From Agriotes lineatus (lineage: Eukaryota > Arthropoda > Insecta > Coleoptera > Elateridae), in NCBI GenBank assembly GCA_940337035.1, contig CALNHX010001917.1, positions 1 to 64,000 on the forward strand: a stretch of 64,000 nt of DNA, in the 5' to 3' direction. This document shows positions 44,918 to 53,986 of the stretch, piece after piece. A program made the translations under genes and the position numbers. Under the pieces are notes generated by a model. It made no database searches. It had not been told where the DNA came from and was given only the letters and a program-made list of their open reading frames with translations. Numbering within the stretch: the first letter of the stretch is position 1; each line of letters opens with the position of its first letter.

Positions 44918-47900
44918 TCACCCTTTCACTTTATTGTTTTTTCTCACCGCACTCGTTTTATTCCACGCACCGTGATAAGCTCGGCGCGAAGCTTTTCCCC
45001 GTACTCGCCGTGATCGTTGCAGCTTACTCTCCCTCGGATGGTCGCCTGTTGCTGGTACTCCTCCTGGTGGTTCTCCTTTGTTATTACTGAAGGTGTGTGG
45101 TATCGGCGTCGAACCCGAAATCGGTGTTTTCTGCTGTGCTCCCATTGTCCCTTGATTTCGATTTTTTTTTTCAATTTCTCGGCCACGGACTGTAGCAGAT
45201 GTTGTTGGCCGGCTATTTTCCTTGATAAAGCTCTCCCAATCGGCGTCGTCTAACATTATACAGTCTTCGTCTCGGTCTGGGGTCGGGGTTTGACTGTCGC
45301 CCGTTGCTGTTACTCCTCCAGGTGGTTCTCCTTTGGTATCACTGAATGTAGGTGGTTTCGTCGGCGAAACCGACGTTGAGGTTTCCCATCTTGTTTCCCT
45401 TGTTTCTTGCCCTTTATATTTGGCCTCAACTTCTCGGAATCGGTTTGTATCAGGTGTTGGTGGACGGCTATTCTCCTTGATAAACCTTTCCCAATCGGCT
45501 TCTTCTAACATTAGGTAGTCGTTGTCTCGGTCTGGGCCTGGTGTCTTCTTCTCCACCTCCTTCCCTCCTGACGATAAAACAACTGTTGGTGTACTCCTTT
45601 TCACCGTTTCATCCTTTCGTACTTCAGGGCAATCTACCCAGCTGAATGGCCGCAACCCTGTTGTGGGGTACCACTGAATGGTGTTTAAATGTACTCTTTT
45701 GTTTGCCCTTCTCTCTCCGGTTCCCCGTGGGTCCCTCATATTACGTCCTCGTATTATTATTGTCGGTGCCATCTGTAACTTTGAACTCTCTAACTTTGAA
45801 TGTCGTGCAGCACCTCTACTTCGGTATATCAACCCTATTTCCCGTCGATGTTGTTCTGAGCTGTGTTTTGATTGGTCCGATTTTTGTTTCTGGATATCTT
45901 TCCCCCGTGATTGGCTGCGGCCCGAATTAGCATGCAAATGTGTGTGGTACCGTCGTAAATTCTTGAAATTATAAGTCCCTTTGACACGTCCGCTTGTAGG
46001 TTCTGTGATAGTACATGTGTTTGGGTGTGGTTGACACTTAATCTTGTAGGGTCCTTCATAAATTAACTGTAGTTTTGCTGACACGTGTTGTTGTGTGTCG
46101 GCGATAGGATTAGTTTTTAGAAGTACTAAATCTCCGACACTGTAGTTAATTTCCCTAGAGTTTTTATCATATTGCAATTTCCTTTGTTTTGCACTTGTTT
46201 TTAAATTTTCGCGAACTGCTTTACGAATGTCGGTTATTGATAATGGTTTGTTCTTCAAAACATTACTTAGAAAACCGTCTAGATGCGTTGGTGCCTTCTT
46301 TCCTTTTACTACTTCATAAGGCGAGAAACCCGTACTCGTATGTGGAATTGCGTTGAAACATGTTTCAATATTTTGAAGTTGTAATGCCCATGTGGTATGT
46401 TGATGGTGACAGTAAACTCTAAAAATACGGCCCAATTCTCGCATAACCCGTTCTGATGGATTTGACGCGGGATTCCTGATAGATGAATGTGTCGTTCTAA
46501 TTCCCGCCTCTTGCAATCTCGAATACCATAATTTTGACGTAAACTGCGATCCGTGATCACTCAAAATAGTTGCTGGCTTGATTATATAAGCAAAATCCTC
46601 TAAAATACTTTTCACTGCTGCGCGGGCTGTAGCCTTTCTCATTGCATATAATTTCACAAATTTCGAGAATACATCTAATACAACAAAAATAAAAGTCACA
46701 CCGCTCCTGCTACGTGGTAGTGGCCCATAAAAATCTACGGCCACTAATTCTCCCACCTGAGTTGCTAACACAGGTGCCATTGTGCCCCTTGAAACTTGAT
46801 TACTGTGCTTCGTTTTTTGACAAATGTCGCACGCAGTGATTATTTTCTTTACATCACGATACATATTCTTCCAATAAAAATAGTTTTTTATCACGTTATA
46901 AATTTTCGTCGTCCCAAAGTGTCCAAATTCGTGGTGATATTGTATGACCAGCTCCGGTATTATACTGTGAGGTACTGCCACTCTTGTGAGTTTTTTAAAT
47001 TTATCGTCATGTAGAAGTATGCCATCGGTAAGTTTAAAATTGCCAACAACTCTAGTAATCTTGTCGTCTGCGCTGTTACCTCGGCGTTCCAACGCTTGTC
47101 GCACGTTTCCTAAAAATTCATCCTGTTCTTGTAGTCGTATCAGATTTTTCAGGTTATCTTTTAATTGTCGCAACCCTGGTGTTGCAAAGACAGCTATAAT
47201 TGGATCTTGATATCGTGGTAAGTTTATTATTCCTAAATCTGCAGGGTGTCGTGATAACACATCAGCAACCACGTTTTCACTACCTTTTATGTATCTAATT
47301 TCGTAATCAAACTGTTCTAGGAATAATACCCATCGTGTCAATCGATCGTTTAATAATTGACATCCTTTTATAAATTTTAAGGCTCTATGATCGGTGTGGA
47401 TTATTATTTTCGTTGAAGCAACGTAAGTCCTAAATTTTTTTAGTGCAAACAAAATGCTAAGCAATTCTCGTTCTGTTACTGTATAGCGTAATTCGGGACC
47501 TTTTAATGAGCGACTAGCAAACGCCACTACGCCTTTAGTTCCATCCTCACATTCCTGATAAAGTACTGCTCCTAGACCATACGCCGAGCTATCACATTGA
47601 ATTTGGAATGTTAAAGCGGGCCTTGGATGTATCAGCATAACTGTGTTTAAAAAGAGTTGCTTAACTTTAGCAAATGCCTCTTGTTCCTTTTGTCCCCACT
47701 GCCACTTGGCATCCTTTTTTAGTAAACACGTCAAACTTCTTGTAGCCTCGCTATATTGACAGGAAAATCTACGGTAGAAGTTGCATAAGCCCAGAAATGC
47801 TCTCAACTGCTTTAATTTCTTCGGCGCTGGAAAGTCTTGAATCGCTTTTATTTTTTCCGGGTCCGCTGTTACTCCTTCAGGAGTGAGTATGTGTCCCAAA

Positions 47901-48838
47901 AACGTTGTTTCTTTTTGTATAAAATTGGATTTTTGTAAATTAACTGTAAGTCCTGCATTTTGTAAGCGTTGAAAAACCTGTTGTAAATGTTCTAAATGGC
48001 TGGAAAAATCCGGCGAAGCTACTATTAGATCGTCGATGTAGTTGATAGCAAATTCGCGGACTTCCGGCCCTAAGATGACATCCATAGCTCTTGAAAAACT
48101 GCCCACGGAAGTGCGGAGACCAAACGGCAGAACTTGGTACACGAAACTACGTCCGTTATATAAAAATCCTGTAAGATGTTGCGATTGCTTTGCCAGCGGT
48201 ATTTGCCAAAATGAAGAACGTAAATCTACTGTAGTTATGTACTTTACATTATGAAACCTCTGCAATAACTCTTCTACTGGTGGTGGTGTTTCGCAGTCGG
48301 CAATCATGTGCTCATTCAGGTGTCTTGCATCCAAACAAATTCTTACCGTGTTATCTTTCTTTTTAACTACTATAAGAGGACTGACGTAGTTCGTAGGTTC
48401 GCGTTTTATTATTCCTAGTTCCAGCATTTCATTAATGGCTACTTCCACTGCGGGTCGTAGTGCAAAAGGTACCGGATACGAACGCCGTACAAAGGGTTTG
48501 TCATCTCTCATCCGTATTTCATGCTCATATAGATGGGTTAGCCCAGGTTGCTTCGAAAATATCTGTTGAAAATTCTTTAAAATTTCGAAGAGTTCTTTTT
48601 GTTGGCTTGTGCTCAAGTCAGTTTTTCTTGCTTTTTCGTGTAGAGCTTCTTCAGATTCTGCAACTTGAGTGTTAATAGCGGCTAACATGGGCGTTTCCTC
48701 GGTAAAGAATTCGCTGTTATCTGTAGTGAAATTGTTGTCTGAGTAAAAAGGAATTGTTAGTGTCTTTCCCGGAAAAGTCGTAATTTGCAATTCCCGTTGA
48801 TTATAATAAATGACAGCCGAATACCGTGTCAACCAATC
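44918..48838 (-). CDS. pol: gypsy pol: RT, RNase H, integrase, C-terminal extension
   Basis: The 1,300-codon frame is open throughout. It contains VRICLDARHLN, TTVDLRSSFWQIP (first RT Asp), INYIDDLIVAS (YIDD at 48,029-48,040, about residue 265) and FLGHILTPEGV. RNase H follows with IQCDSSAYGLGAVL, VTERELLSILFALKK, HTDHRALKFI and ADVLSRHP. Integrase has the H-H-C-C finger (YHHEFGHFGTTK, ACDICQK, about residues 632-670), then VAVDFYGPLP, ILSDHGSQFTS and NPSERVMRELGR as D, D and E (about 700, 760, 792). The last 290 residues match no domain I know. A TAA at 48,839-48,841 separates it from the in-frame protease, right where the LILGxDWL motif would be. Confidence 0.95.
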   Translation of the reverse strand, partial: DWLTRYSAVIYYNQRELQITTFPGKTLTIPFYSDNNFTTDNSEFFTEETPMLAAINTQVAESEEALHEKARKTDLSTSQQKELFEILKNFQQIFSKQPGLTHLYEHEIRMRDDKPFVRRSYPVPFALRPAVEVAINEMLELGIIKREPTNYVSPLIVVKKKDNTVRICLDARHLNEHMIADCETPPPVEELLQRFHNVKYITTVDLRSSFWQIPLAKQSQHLTGFLYNGRSFVYQVLPFGLRTSVGSFSRAMDVILGPEVREFAINYIDDLIVASPDFSSHLEHLQQVFQRLQNAGLTVNLQKSNFIQKETTFLGHILTPEGVTADPEKIKAIQDFPAPKKLKQLRAFLGLCNFYRRFSCQYSEATRSLTCLLKKDAKWQWGQKEQEAFAKVKQLFLNTVMLIHPRPALTFQIQCDSSAYGLGAVLYQECEDGTKGVVAFASRSLKGPELRYTVTERELLSILFALKKFRTYVASTKIIIHTDHRALKFIKGCQLLNDRLTRWVLFLEQFDYEIRYIKGSENVVADVLSRHPADLGIINLPRYQDPIIAVFATPGLRQLKDNLKNLIRLQEQDEFLGNVRQALERRGNSADDKITRVVGNFKLTDGILLHDDKFKKLTRVAVPHSIIPELVIQYHHEFGHFGTTKIYNVIKNYFYWKNMYRDVKKIITACDICQKTKHSNQVSRGTMAPVLATQVGELVAVDFYGPLPRSRSGVTFIFVVLDVFSKFVKLYAMRKATARAAVKSILEDFAYIIKPATILSDHGSQFTSKLWYSRLQEAGIRTTHSSIRNPASNPSERVMRELGRIFRVYCHHQHTTWALQLQNIETCFNAIPHTSTGFSPYEVVKGKKAPTHLDGFLSNVLKNKPLSITDIRKAVRENLKTSAKQRKLQYDKNSREINYSVGDLVLLKTNPIADTQQHVSAKLQLIYEGPYKIKCQPHPNTCTITEPTSGRVKGTYNFKNLRRYHTHLHANSGRSQSRGKDIQKQKSDQSKHSSEQHRREIGLIYRSRGAARHSKLESSKLQMAPTIIIRGRNMRDPRGTGERRANKRVHLNTIQWYPTTGLRPFSWVDCPEVRKDETVKRSTPTVVLSSGGKEVEKKTPGPDRDNDYLMLEEADWERFIKENSRPPTPDTNRFREVEAKYKGQETRETRWETSTSVSPTKPPTFSDTKGEPPGGVTATGDSQTPTPDRDEDCIMLDDADWESFIKENSRPTTSATVRGREIEKKNRNQGTMGAQQKTPISGSTPIPHTFSNNKGEPPGGVPATGDHPRESKLQRSRRVRGKASRRAYHGAWNKTSAVRKNNKVKG
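45180..45600 (-). repeat. internal duplication in the pol C-terminal extension
   Basis: Two segments about 257 bases apart (centres near 45,515 and 45,255) encode LMLEEADWERFIKENSRP and IMLDDADWESFIKENSRP, each preceded by DRDxD and followed by a Thr/Pro-rich linker. The repeat is conserved at protein level more than in the linkers. The role is unknown. Confidence 0.8.
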
Positions 48839-49270
48839 TTATCCTAATATTAATGGCTTAACTAAATTTTTAATAACTAGACATTCAACATATAAATGAA
48901 ATCCTTGGAATTCTAACGGTATTAACGCCTGTAGTTTTATACGAGATGTTGGTTTCCCAACTGCCCCTCTTAGCTGTAACGATGGAACTGGTAGTACTTC
49001 GATTTTTGTATTTGAAGCAATAACATTATTAAACTCGTCCTCGCATATGCATGTGACTTCGCTACCGGTGTCTAGTAATGCCAATAATTTACCAGAAGAT
49101 CCGAGTACCAATATCTCTGGTAAAACACGTAATTGTTTTCCCGAGTCAATTTCCGCACCTTCCATTTCAGTTGTAGCCGCCCCCTGCAGGGACAACACCT
49201 TTATGGTTACTGGGGTCCTTTGAATGGTCCACGGAAAGAATTCGTATTGCCAAACGAGCTGAGCTCTAGG
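48839..49270 (-). CDS. gypsy aspartic protease region
   Basis: The frame runs between a TAG at 49,271-49,273 and a TAA at 48,839-48,841 and lies in the pol frame. LLALLDTGSEVTCI holds the catalytic DTGS (49,061-49,072). The end VKPLILG is the usual last strand of the protease. The segment upstream of the TAG is open back to the gag overlap, so the intended product is gag-protease-pol through one frameshift, and the two stops break it. Confidence 0.85.
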   Translation of the reverse strand, partial: PRAQLVWQYEFFPWTIQRTPVTIKVLSLQGAATTEMEGAEIDSGKQLRVLPEILVLGSSGKLLALLDTGSEVTCICEDEFNNVIASNTKIEVLPVPSLQLRGAVGKPTSRIKLQALIPLEFQGFHLYVECLVIKNLVKPLILG

Positions 49271-49425
49271 CTAGTTTCCTTTATTACTTCTTAAATAATT
49301 TTTTTCATTTGGTTTCCTTTTAATTACATTAACAGCTGGCCAAAATTCGTTGGTGTTTCCCATCGCCTTGCCTTGAGGGCGCTGTGGTAATTCGGTATTT
49401 GACCGATACGGCAATAATTCGTTCC

Positions 49426-49474
49426 GGGCGGCATTTATCGTCGTAGTAGACCGCCGCCCCTCATGGAGTTTTTT
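49426..49474 (-). promoter_or_regulatory. -1 programmed frameshift signal at the gag end
   Basis: In the sense orientation the gag codons CAA AAA AAC form the slippery heptamer A-AAA-AAC (49,474-49,468). Eight bases later GGGCGGC (49,459-49,453) can pair perfectly with GCCGCCC (49,432-49,426), leaving a 20-base loop. Gag stops at 49,437-49,435. Slipping by -1 enters exactly the frame that leads to the protease. Heptamer, spacer and stem all fit the standard signal. Confidence 0.85.
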
Positions 49475-50706
49475 TGCTGCTCGGGTCCTTGGTTGTTCTG
49501 CTTATTATTTTGAAAGGTGGCACGCGCTTGTGTCTCTGATTTATGGTATGGGGCTGCTTTGAAATATTTATTACCGCCATCATAACGGTTGATTTTTCGG
49601 AATGTCGTGTTGTTTGTATATCTTGGCCGGTCTGGGCGCCCGAAGTGTCCTTGGCGATAAGTATCAGATGTCATTACGGTTTGAATATATGGGTCAGGAT
49701 TCGGCCTACTTTTGAAGCTGCAATTAATCGAATCCTGTTTTCGCAGGAATTCTGCTGCATCCGTTAACTCTGAGCTTTTACATATTTCCGAGAGTGAACG
49801 AATCTTGTCCGGAAAATGTTTCATTATATCAGACAATAACAGCTGTTCTGGAATTGAAGGTGTTAATCTCCGTGCACGACTGACAAAAAATGAAAAATGT
49901 TCTAGCATGGTTTGTTTGCCCCCCGGTCTCCATTTCGCCGAATTTAAATCATTTCTAAATGATGATTGTTCTAATTCTGACCAGAAGGTGTGCAAAAAAT
50001 CTTCTTTGAATTCTCCAAAGGTTTTCCATTTACTTTCGTAAATTGCCTTCCAATGGCGAGCTGGGCCTCTCAGGGACTCTAACGCTATTTCTAGCTGTTG
50101 CTGGGAATCCAGTTTCAATCTATCGCAGTACATTTTTAGCTGATCTAAGAAATCAACTGGGTTTTGTTCAGAATTTCCTCTGAAAATCGGCTTTTCAGGT
50201 AATGTTGCTAGTAGAAACGGGTGTTGCCATGGTAATGGTGGTAACATAGAGTAGTTAGGCGCACTGCTTGATGTTGAAGGCTGCCTTAGTGTTTTCTCCT
50301 CTGCGGTGTTACTGGTTACAAGTGTCGTCTCAGGTGTACTAGTTGTCTGCATATCCAGCTCGTTTGTAATATGGGATTGGTTTTCGCCTTCGGACCTTCT
50401 TTCACCATCATCTTCGTTGCTTGGCTTCAATTTTCTTGCGTCGGATGCACCTATTGAACTTGTGGTTGCGGAATTCATTAGTGATACTGATTCCGCCATC
50501 TTTTGCACCTTGGTCATCATTCCTACCATAAAATCCTTAAGAGCGGCTTGTTGTTCTTGTTCGATCGTTTGATGGGCTTCTGCCCATTCAAAAAACCAAT
50601 TTGGCACAGTTACTGTGCGCACCTCTGCATCAATTTCGTTTTCTTCGTTGTCTTCCCCGACTACTTGTTCTGGAGTTATGTCCGTCATCTCGATATTATT
50701 TTCCAT
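49435..50706 (-). CDS. gag: gypsy gag polyprotein, 423 codons
   Basis: An ATG at 50,706 opens the frame 56 bases inside the 5' LTR boundary. An acidic N-terminal part is followed from about residue 175 by NPVDFLDQLKMYCDRLKL, ALESLRGPARHWKAIYESKW and FGEFKEDFLHTFWSELEQSS, the capsid-like Retrotrans_gag pattern. MLEHFSFFVSRARRL and LLLSDIMKHFPDKIRSL follow. The C-terminal part is basic and Asn/Gln-rich. No CCHC zinc knuckle is visible, which is unusual but not unique among gypsy groups. The reading ends at the frameshift signal. Confidence 0.9.
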   Translation of the reverse strand: MENNIEMTDITPEQVVGEDNEENEIDAEVRTVTVPNWFFEWAEAHQTIEQEQQAALKDFMVGMMTKVQKMAESVSLMNSATTSSIGASDARKLKPSNEDDGERRSEGENQSHITNELDMQTTSTPETTLVTSNTAEEKTLRQPSTSSSAPNYSMLPPLPWQHPFLLATLPEKPIFRGNSEQNPVDFLDQLKMYCDRLKLDSQQQLEIALESLRGPARHWKAIYESKWKTFGEFKEDFLHTFWSELEQSSFRNDLNSAKWRPGGKQTMLEHFSFFVSRARRLTPSIPEQLLLSDIMKHFPDKIRSLSEICKSSELTDAAEFLRKQDSINCSFKSRPNPDPYIQTVMTSDTYRQGHFGRPDRPRYTNNTTFRKINRYDGGNKYFKAAPYHKSETQARATFQNNKQNNQGPEQQKNSMRGGGLLRR

Positions 50707-50740
50707 TGTGTGAGTGTGAGCCTTTTTATCTGACTTAAAT

Positions 50741-50756
50741 CCTGGTCACGGCACCA
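50741..50756 (-). promoter_or_regulatory. primer binding site
   Basis: In the sense orientation TGGTGCCGTGACCAGG lies six bases after the 5' LTR. It starts TGG, complementary to a tRNA CCA end. I do not assign the tRNA. Confidence 0.75.
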
Positions 50757-50762
50757 AATTTC

Positions 50763-52234
50763 TGTAACGAGACAGACTTGTGGTGTCGTAAATGCGCACG
50801 TCGTTGTTTTCTGATGGCCTGTAGTGATCTATAACCCCCTACGTTGTGTACATCACTTTGTTTTAATTTAATAGATTTTATGAATGCTTTAAACAAGTTC
50901 TCGTAACTTGTGTACCCTTAGGGTTCTTATAACCCTTGTAACTGCAAGTTCTTCATTTAAGTAGGCTCATACACACACTTTGATGAAATAAAACGCCAAA
51001 AACGCTTTATACATTTATTAAAGCAATAAACCCTATACTCTCGTATATAAAACTAAATTTAACAATCAAATTGTTCCCTTTACCTTTCTGCAGTGGGCAC
51101 AGTCTAATGGGAAATGTAATGCTCTTCAATTTTTGGTGTAATAATAGCAATACGGTGACTTAGTCAGTGCAAGGACGGACTTGAGAGTTTGTAAAGGAAA
51201 TTTATCAGTGAAGGAAATTGCGCCGCTGCTCTCCACCTGCTGTAGCGACAACCGCGCAATTAGAGATAAGGAAAACCACCGTCGTCTGCCCTTAACCTGC
51301 AGTAGCGAGAAGCTCGCCCGCCGATCAAAATGTAGCGACAACCGCGGAATTAGGGATAAGGAAAACCACCGTCGTCTGCCCTTAACCTGCAGTATCGAGA
51401 AGCTCGCCCGCCGATCAAAATGTAGCGACAACCGCGGAATTAGGGATAAGGAAAACCACCGTCGTCTGCCCTTAACCTTCAGTAGCGAGGATCTCGCCCG
51501 TTGATTAAAATGTAGCGACAACCGCGGAATTAGGGATAAGGAAAACCACCGTCGTCTGCCCTTAACCTTCAGTAGCGAGGATCTCGCCCGTTGATTAAAA
51601 TGTAGCGACAACCGCGGAATTAGGGATCAAGTAAGGTGCCCAAAAACTGTTGTCTGACTCCGACGAGTTTCCCTTTAAATAGCCGCTCGCAGTGGGTATC
51701 CCCTCTCGGGAATACAGTGGTGTTTCCACCCCATATCCAATCACAGCGTTTCCGCTGGGTAATCATCCAATCATAATGTTTCCATTATGACGCAGTATTT
51801 CTACCGCAATTTAAATCGTATTATAATATTTTCGGTGCCCTCGATGTGGGTGACTAACACCCTGAGTCGTAAATTGCCACTTTAATCCCTATTTGGCTTT
51901 CGCCGCGTGACGAATTTCCCAATTAGACTATGCCCAAATATCTCCAGTTTCCTGTAAGAAAAGTGTGAATTATGTGGCCCCATAATTCACTATTAAGCTG
52001 AAAGCAAAAAACTATATGGTCCAGGGCCCTGTGTGTGTAACTTAATAAGCCCGCAGTCGCAGCTGTGGACCTAACCTTAATCTATCATTAATATGCCTGC
52101 ACGTGCAACAATTCCTTACATTGGGGAAAAAACCTTCTGCATATCGTAATTACCAAATTCAAACGAAAAACTTAAGCATCTAATAATAATTGTTCATGTT
52201 TGTGTCCATTACCTATAAGTCGCGTCCTCTCACA
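50763..52234 (-). repeat. 5' LTR of the gypsy element
   Basis: It is the right copy, with 90-bp tandem units starting at 51,242, 51,332, 51,422, 51,512 and 51,602. It has the same length as the other LTR, and I noticed no substitution between them. Confidence 0.95.
51652..51681 (-). promoter_or_regulatory. LTR core promoter (TATA-like box and initiator)
   Basis: In the sense orientation TATTTAAAG (51,681-51,673) lies about 25 bases before GTCAGAC (51,658-51,652), an arthropod initiator-like site. Transcription from here would place all of the 90-bp repeats in the R/U5 leader. Confidence 0.5.
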
Positions 52235-52238
52235 TTAT

Positions 52239-52331
52239 TAGGTTCTTCAAATTACTTGTATGTATTATCGTTAACCTCTTGTTACCTTAGCGGTGTAGAG
52301 GCTGGTGCTTTGTACTCTAGCATCAGGCAGT
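52239..52331 (-). repeat. LINE-like 3' tail joined to a tubulin fragment
   Basis: In complement this carries AAAGCACCAGCCTCTACACC and then GGTAACAAGAGGTTAACGATA, ATACATAC. The same arrangement ends the decayed LINE at 37,255-37,317. It is directly 3' of the tubulin sequence. Confidence 0.6.
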
Positions 52332-53075
52332 GAATCCCTGAAGGCCTGTACATAGTGTACATTGATCCGCTAGTTTTCGCAAGCGTTCCAGCTGCATCTT
52401 CCTTACCAGTTATCAGTTGCTCAGGATGGAATATCTGGCGATAGGTACCAGTACGTACTTCGTCGACTACTGTTGGTTCCAAATTTATCATGACGGCTCT
52501 GGGTACGTGCTTACCAGCTCCTGTCTCGGTAAAGAAAGTGTTGAAACTATCATCGCTGCCAACCAGAGCCAGTAGATATAGAGAGTACCGCCATTCTTTA
52601 ATCCGTAAAAATGCCGCCATCGCCGCCATTTTTGTTCCCATCAGCAATGACTGATTGAGTTGTGTCTAAATTTTTACATGAAATTGGCAAGACTGTAAGT
52701 CTATGTCAAATTCGAGGTTATCAGGTTATGTTTTCCATCTGTTTATGTCAAATAACAAGCAAAACCTAACCTACTAACCTCGAATTTGACATAGACTTAC
52801 AGTCTTGCCAATTTTAAGTAAAATTTCTGATTGCCAATAAATGTCACGTTGACGGAATTGTGTTACAAAACCTCAAAGTGACGCATATGACAAAGGAACA
52901 AACATGGCGGACGTGGCGGTACTCTCTATATCTACTGGCTCTGCTGCCAACAGTTATCTGAGGACATCTACCCATCAGGTTGGATACCACGTTCCAAGCA
53001 GTACAATTCCCAACAGGCGTTGCCGATTTGCACGCCCTCTTGACCAACCTTATGTGATTGTACTGAGCCGGCTCA
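52332..53075 (-). pseudogene. alpha-tubulin pseudogene, 5' part, split by a MITE
   Basis: On the - strand, from a start-like ATG at 53,075, the blocks GVQIGNACWELYCLE and IQPDG are followed by an in-frame stop. After a frameshift comes the junction of DDSFNTFF, then TETGAGKHVPRAV, LEPTVVDEVRTGTYRQ and FHPEQLITGKEDAA. About 20 codons are then missing, and RKLADQCT with a three-codon repeat and GLQGF follows. A normal alpha-tubulin has about 450 residues; this covers roughly residues 1-138. There are no introns. The hAT-type MITE at 52,564-52,943 is inserted at GS-DDS. It is a processed-type copy. Confidence 0.85.
52564..52943. mobile_element. hAT-type MITE copy 2, perfect 8-bp duplication
   Basis: The ends are the same as in the copy at 39,190: CAGAGCCAGTAGATATA and its complement. 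CTGCCAAC flanks both sides (52,556-52,563 and 52,944-52,951). Removing the element and one duplicate restores continuous tubulin-related sequence, so the site is exactly defined. The interior foldback is also shared. Confidence 0.92.
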
Positions 53076-53125
53076 TTGAACCAATTCGTTTTGCGAACGA
53101 CACCACTATTATCCACAACCTATAA

Positions 53126-53980
53126 TTCGACTCTACGCTGTTAGAAGATGACACTGATTAAGAAATTATAAGTCCCATAATACATCTCAAAATCAACATA
53201 ATTATGCCATTATAATATATGGGCTGTGCATAAAAATATCAAGTGTTCTGTTAGATGTATAATAAACTCCTAAGTTGATGAACAAGATGATACCTATCTT
53301 AAATGAAGTCCATCCCTCTAATATGGTTAACTTTGACCATCCAAATCTTACTGATGATGCTGATAGAGAGTAAATTATTGTTAGAAGACATCAAACGTGC
53401 TTCAAGAACACTCCTTGTTGACTGATTGTATAGGGAACTCCAATGAAGAATTGCTCTTCTTGGGGGATCGGAGTGGGATCTGCAACAGATCCCTCTTCCA
53501 AAGGAGTGGTTGCCTTTTCATCTGACGTTTCTGCATCATCACAAATCTTAGTAGCATTTTCCACAATTTTAGAATGTTTGTTTAGTTTCTGTTCCGCATT
53601 TTGCAATCATAATAAATAATTTTGATATTTACGATTAAGTTTTTCTAACTTGGTAGTTAAAACTTTACATGTTCCACTAAATTTTTATGGTTATCCACAG
53701 TACAAGTTTTGGAAAAATCAGAAGTTGGGAGATTATCAGGGAGAATGCCATTAGAAGTACTATTAATTAACTGAAAATAAGGAATACTTTATATAAGTCA
53801 AATACATTTAAGGAAGGGACAGCTTCATTCTTCAAACGAACAAATTTCAAAGTGTAATCCAAACAATGGTCTTCAAAATGATTTTTGCAAATAACCGAGT
53901 TTTTTTTAATAAAAGTTTATTTGCAATCTGTTAGTTATAACAATAAGCAAATCAGATTTAAATAAGACGGTAAATTACAG
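53126..53980. other. AT-rich DNA, one unassigned frame
   Basis: A 71-codon frame at 53,391-53,606 (-) is acidic and has no motif. Poly-T near 53,900 may be the A-rich tail of the LINE that follows on the - strand. Confidence 0.35.
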
Positions 53981-53986
53981 TGAAAT

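Larger units (their letters stand above)
43352..52234 (-). mobile_element. full-length Ty3/gypsy LTR retrotransposon
   Basis: The element is 8,883 bp and lies on the - strand. Two LTRs of 1,472 bases show no difference on reading, so insertion was recent. TTAT flanks it on both sides (43,348-43,351 and 52,235-52,238). The LTRs start TGTGAGAG and end CGTTACA in the sense orientation. A primer binding site follows the 5' LTR by six bases, and a purine tract precedes the 3' LTR. Gag, protease, RT, RNase H and integrase occur in gypsy order. Gag is separated from pol by a -1 frameshift signal. Two in-frame stops lie in the pol frame. No envelope gene is present. Confidence 0.95.

Noticed and set aside
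45017..45974. Several plus-strand frames across gypsy pol and gag
   Set aside because: They are antisense to well-supported gypsy genes.
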